DNA of 25,011 nucleotides, from assembly GCA_947258835.1 (NCBI GenBank), contig CAMYJY010000076.1, positions 1 through 25,011 on the forward strand. The letters are read 5' to 3'. The DNA is from an uncultured Pirellulales bacterium (GTDB lineage Bacteria; Planctomycetota; Planctomycetia; Pirellulales; Lacipirellulaceae). Positions 23,565 through 25,011 of this stretch are shown here, one piece after another. Below the pieces are notes generated by a model that was not told where the DNA came from, did not search any database, and saw nothing but the letters and a program-made list of their open reading frames with translations. The position numbers and the translations under genes were made by a program. Each line of letters opens with the position of its first letter. Within the stretch, counting starts at the first letter, position 1.

Positions 23565-24397
23565 ATGAATACCCCTGGAACTAGGATTCTCTCTGTGGAG
23601 AATCGGGTTGCCTTCGACTACGCCACCTTCCGCTGGATGGAGTGGATTGCGTTGGGCTGCCTGGTGTCCGGCGTGGTGGTTTTTTTGCTGGCCGGATTGT
23701 GTGTGCTCTTTTCCTTGCGTTCGCAGCGGGCGCAGTACCTGAGTCTGGCGACGGGCTGTGGTTCCATGGATTTGTCGAAGCCATCGATCTCGAAAAAAAG
23801 CAGTGGGACCAATACCAAGATCAATTCCGAGCGATGCACGAACAGACGCTTGCCTATCGCTACTTGCCCGCGACGGATCAAGAGCGTGAATTGGTGGTGA
23901 AGTATTTTCCCGAGCGGACCTTTACTGGCAAGGAGGGCGAGCTGAAGCTCACCGACGAGGCAATCACCTACGCCCCGTGGCCCGACGCCGTGGCTTACAG
24001 CCAGATCACCGGTTGCAGCTTGAACGATTCGGAGGTGCTGGTCGTCGAGTGCCAACATCGGGACAAGCCACATCGGAAAATCAAGCTGCGTCAGTTTGGT
24101 ACCGCCAAGCAAGAGGTTTTGGACACGATCAACCATTACGGAGGGAAGGATGACGAGGGCAACCAACTGACAATTTCTACGCGAGCGTTCGCGTCCCATT
24201 CCCCCGTGGGGTGGGCTTCCGCCCGCACGATCCTCTCGATCCGCCTGGCCGCTGCGACTGGCGCGGCGGTCAACCGCAAATCGGCGTTGCGGCCCTGCCA
24301 CTCTTCAGGGAAAACGTATACTTTTCATGGAGAGGACGACGCAGCGGGGACGTTTTACTTGGGGCGACGGACTAGAAACTGCGACGCTCAAACCTGA
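23565..24397 (+). CDS. Membrane protein of unknown function, reading frame broken at a T7 run
   Basis: Coding sequence appears to start in one frame (MNTPGTRILSVENRVAFDYATFRWMEWIALGCLVSGVVVF, C-rich third positions, a membrane helix). It continues in the -1 frame (FFAGRIVCALFLAFAAGAVPESG...GFVEAIDLEKKQWDQYQDQFRAMHEQ...). The frames meet at seven T's (23680-23686) with the 0-frame codons GTT TTT TTG, a heptamer of the T-TTT-TTG slippery type. The first frame continues after the run for ~70 codons without family-like sequence. The second has its own possible GTG start at 23642. The soluble C-terminal part (KYFPERTFTGKEGELKLTDEAITYAPWPDAVAYSQITG...HRKIKLRQFG) has a PH-like look similar to the 20034 product. 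The real end may lie before 24397. Either the reads lost one T, or the gene is mutated or slips. Confidence 0.6.
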
Positions 24398-24407
24398 GGT
24401 CATCCCG

Positions 24408-24818
24408 ATGAACGCAAAGTCGAACGCCCGTGTTTTGGTTGTGGAAGATTCGCTGGCCGTGGCAAAACGTCTGGAGAGTTGCCTTCAGCAAGCCGGTTAC
24501 CACGTTGAGCATGCACGTAACGGCCGCGACGCTCTGGCGCTGGCGGACCGCAAGCATTTTGATCTGGTGATCACGGATGAGCAGATGCCGATGATGTCGG
24601 GTCGCGAGCTCTGTCGAGCTCTTCGGGAACATCCCTGGTACGGGGAGACCCCGATTATCTTTCTTACCGCTGCCGAGCATTTTGGCGAAGATCCGACCGA
24701 TCAGGCGCTGCGGATCACGGCCGTTTTCGGCAAGCCCTTTGTGCCAGCGTCTGTCGTGCGGACGGCCGAGATCGAGCTGAACGCCAGCCGTCGGCCGCAC
24801 CAAGCACGGGTGCACTAG
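24408..24818 (+). CDS. Stand-alone response regulator (REC domain only)
   Basis: The 136-residue protein is a CheY-like receiver domain with no output domain. Acidic pocket E13-D14 (VVEDS), phosphoacceptor D57 (LVITDEQMP), switch T87 (IFLTAAE) and K109 (VFGKPF) are all present. A histidine kinase would phosphorylate D57. None is encoded in the window, so the partner is elsewhere. The ATG at 24408 is preferred because GAGG lies eight bases upstream and the receiver fold begins straight after; an open frame extends upstream to 24327 without conserved sequence. The gene is on the same strand as the T7-interrupted membrane protein and ten bases downstream of its predicted stop, so co-transcription is plausible. 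Confidence 0.93.
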   Translation: MNAKSNARVLVVEDSLAVAKRLESCLQQAGYHVEHARNGRDALALADRKHFDLVITDEQMPMMSGRELCRALREHPWYGETPIIFLTAAEHFGEDPTDQALRITAVFGKPFVPASVVRTAEIELNASRRPHQARVH

Positions 24819-24848
24819 TCCTGCAAGTTGCATCGCGCAATAAATGGG

Positions 24849-24871
24849 TCAGAACGATTAAATCGCTCTGA
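24849..24871. terminator. Near-palindrome downstream of response regulator, possible terminator
   Basis: TCAGA-a-CGATT-a-AATCG-c-TCTGA forms a 10-bp stem with one A/C mismatch and a one-base centre, 30 bases after the response-regulator stop. It could terminate transcription or be a dyad binding site. No clear T-run follows directly, so the terminator call is weak. Confidence 0.3.
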
Positions 24872-24935
24872 GTAGACGTTGTCCTTTCTCACTCGTACGA
24901 ACGGACGAAGGGTATCGCCGCCTCGGCCCTTTTTT

Positions 24936-24963
24936 CCGTGCGCGTTGAGCCGTGCGCGTTAAG
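24936..24963. repeat. Tandem 14-bp duplication
   Basis: CCGTGCGCGTTGAG (24936-24949) is followed directly by CCGTGCGCGTTAAG (24950-24963), differing at one position. It lies in a non-coding tail (24872-25011) in which I see no gene before the window ends. Confidence 0.85.
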
Positions 24964-25011
24964 TGGCTTCGCCTGGGTGCAATTCCAAGATTCACAAGCT
25001 GGCCAGGTCGA

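Noticed and set aside
23618..24301. 227-residue minus-strand open frame opposite the T7-interrupted gene
   Set aside because: The plus strand shows coding-like third-position bias and a domain-like sequence with charged and hydrophobic alternation; the minus frame looks like its shadow.
1..25011. CRISPR arrays, tRNA or rRNA genes, prophage or toxin-antitoxin genes
   Set aside because: No regularly spaced repeats, cloverleaf-like sequences, phage proteins or small toxin/antitoxin pairs were recognised on either strand.

Overview
The window looks like chromosomal DNA from a GC-rich planctomycete, probably near the Pirellulales. The basis is a TPR–OGT-type glycosyltransferase, a Cys-rich lipoprotein ending in a planctomycete-like RGPRDFL..PPSIGPY tail, a KAS/ACP/dehydratase gene set and weak Shine-Dalgarno sites. 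This assignment is inference from gene content. No rRNA, tRNA, CRISPR array, phage module or transposase gene was seen.

Layout. Positions 94-7409 (minus strand) hold a LysR regulator followed by gltB and gltD, the NADPH-type glutamate synthase. gltB is split by one in-frame TAG. Positions 7410-9101 hold a regulator leader with a perfect palindrome, then rsmD flanked by two REPIN-like inverted repeats. Positions 9102-12609 (minus) hold lnt overlapping an ABC-F ATPase gene. Positions 12812-13318 (plus) hold a small HAMP-like membrane protein, convergent with an MsbA-like exporter gene (13342-15262, minus) that has lost its H-loop and reading frame. Positions 15634-16365 (plus) hold the Cys-rich lipoprotein. 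Positions 16489-19464 (minus) hold a four-gene acyl-chain set: dehydratase, long ACP, dehydratase, ketosynthase. Positions 20034-20666 (minus) hold a membrane protein, and 21063-23279 (minus) a TPR/GT41 glycosyltransferase. Positions 23565-24818 (plus) hold a membrane protein whose frame breaks at a T7 run, then a stand-alone response regulator.

Systems. LysR-gltB-gltD is a nitrogen-assimilation unit. lnt, the lipoprotein, the MsbA-like exporter and the acyl-chain genes are all envelope or lipid functions. The acyl-chain set has no ketoreductase or enoyl reductase inside the window, so it is either a specialised pathway or borrows those enzymes.

Most notable for follow-up: three genes carry lesions or frame breaks within 25 kb (gltB nonsense, exporter deletion, T7 frameshift). 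A ~110-bp hairpin repeat occurs twice, 4.5 kb apart. A 107-bp MITE-like element sits inside the acyl-chain gene set and supplies the stop codon of one dehydratase. I did not find a clearly new defence or mobile system; the candidate novelty is in the repeats and the acyl-chain gene set.
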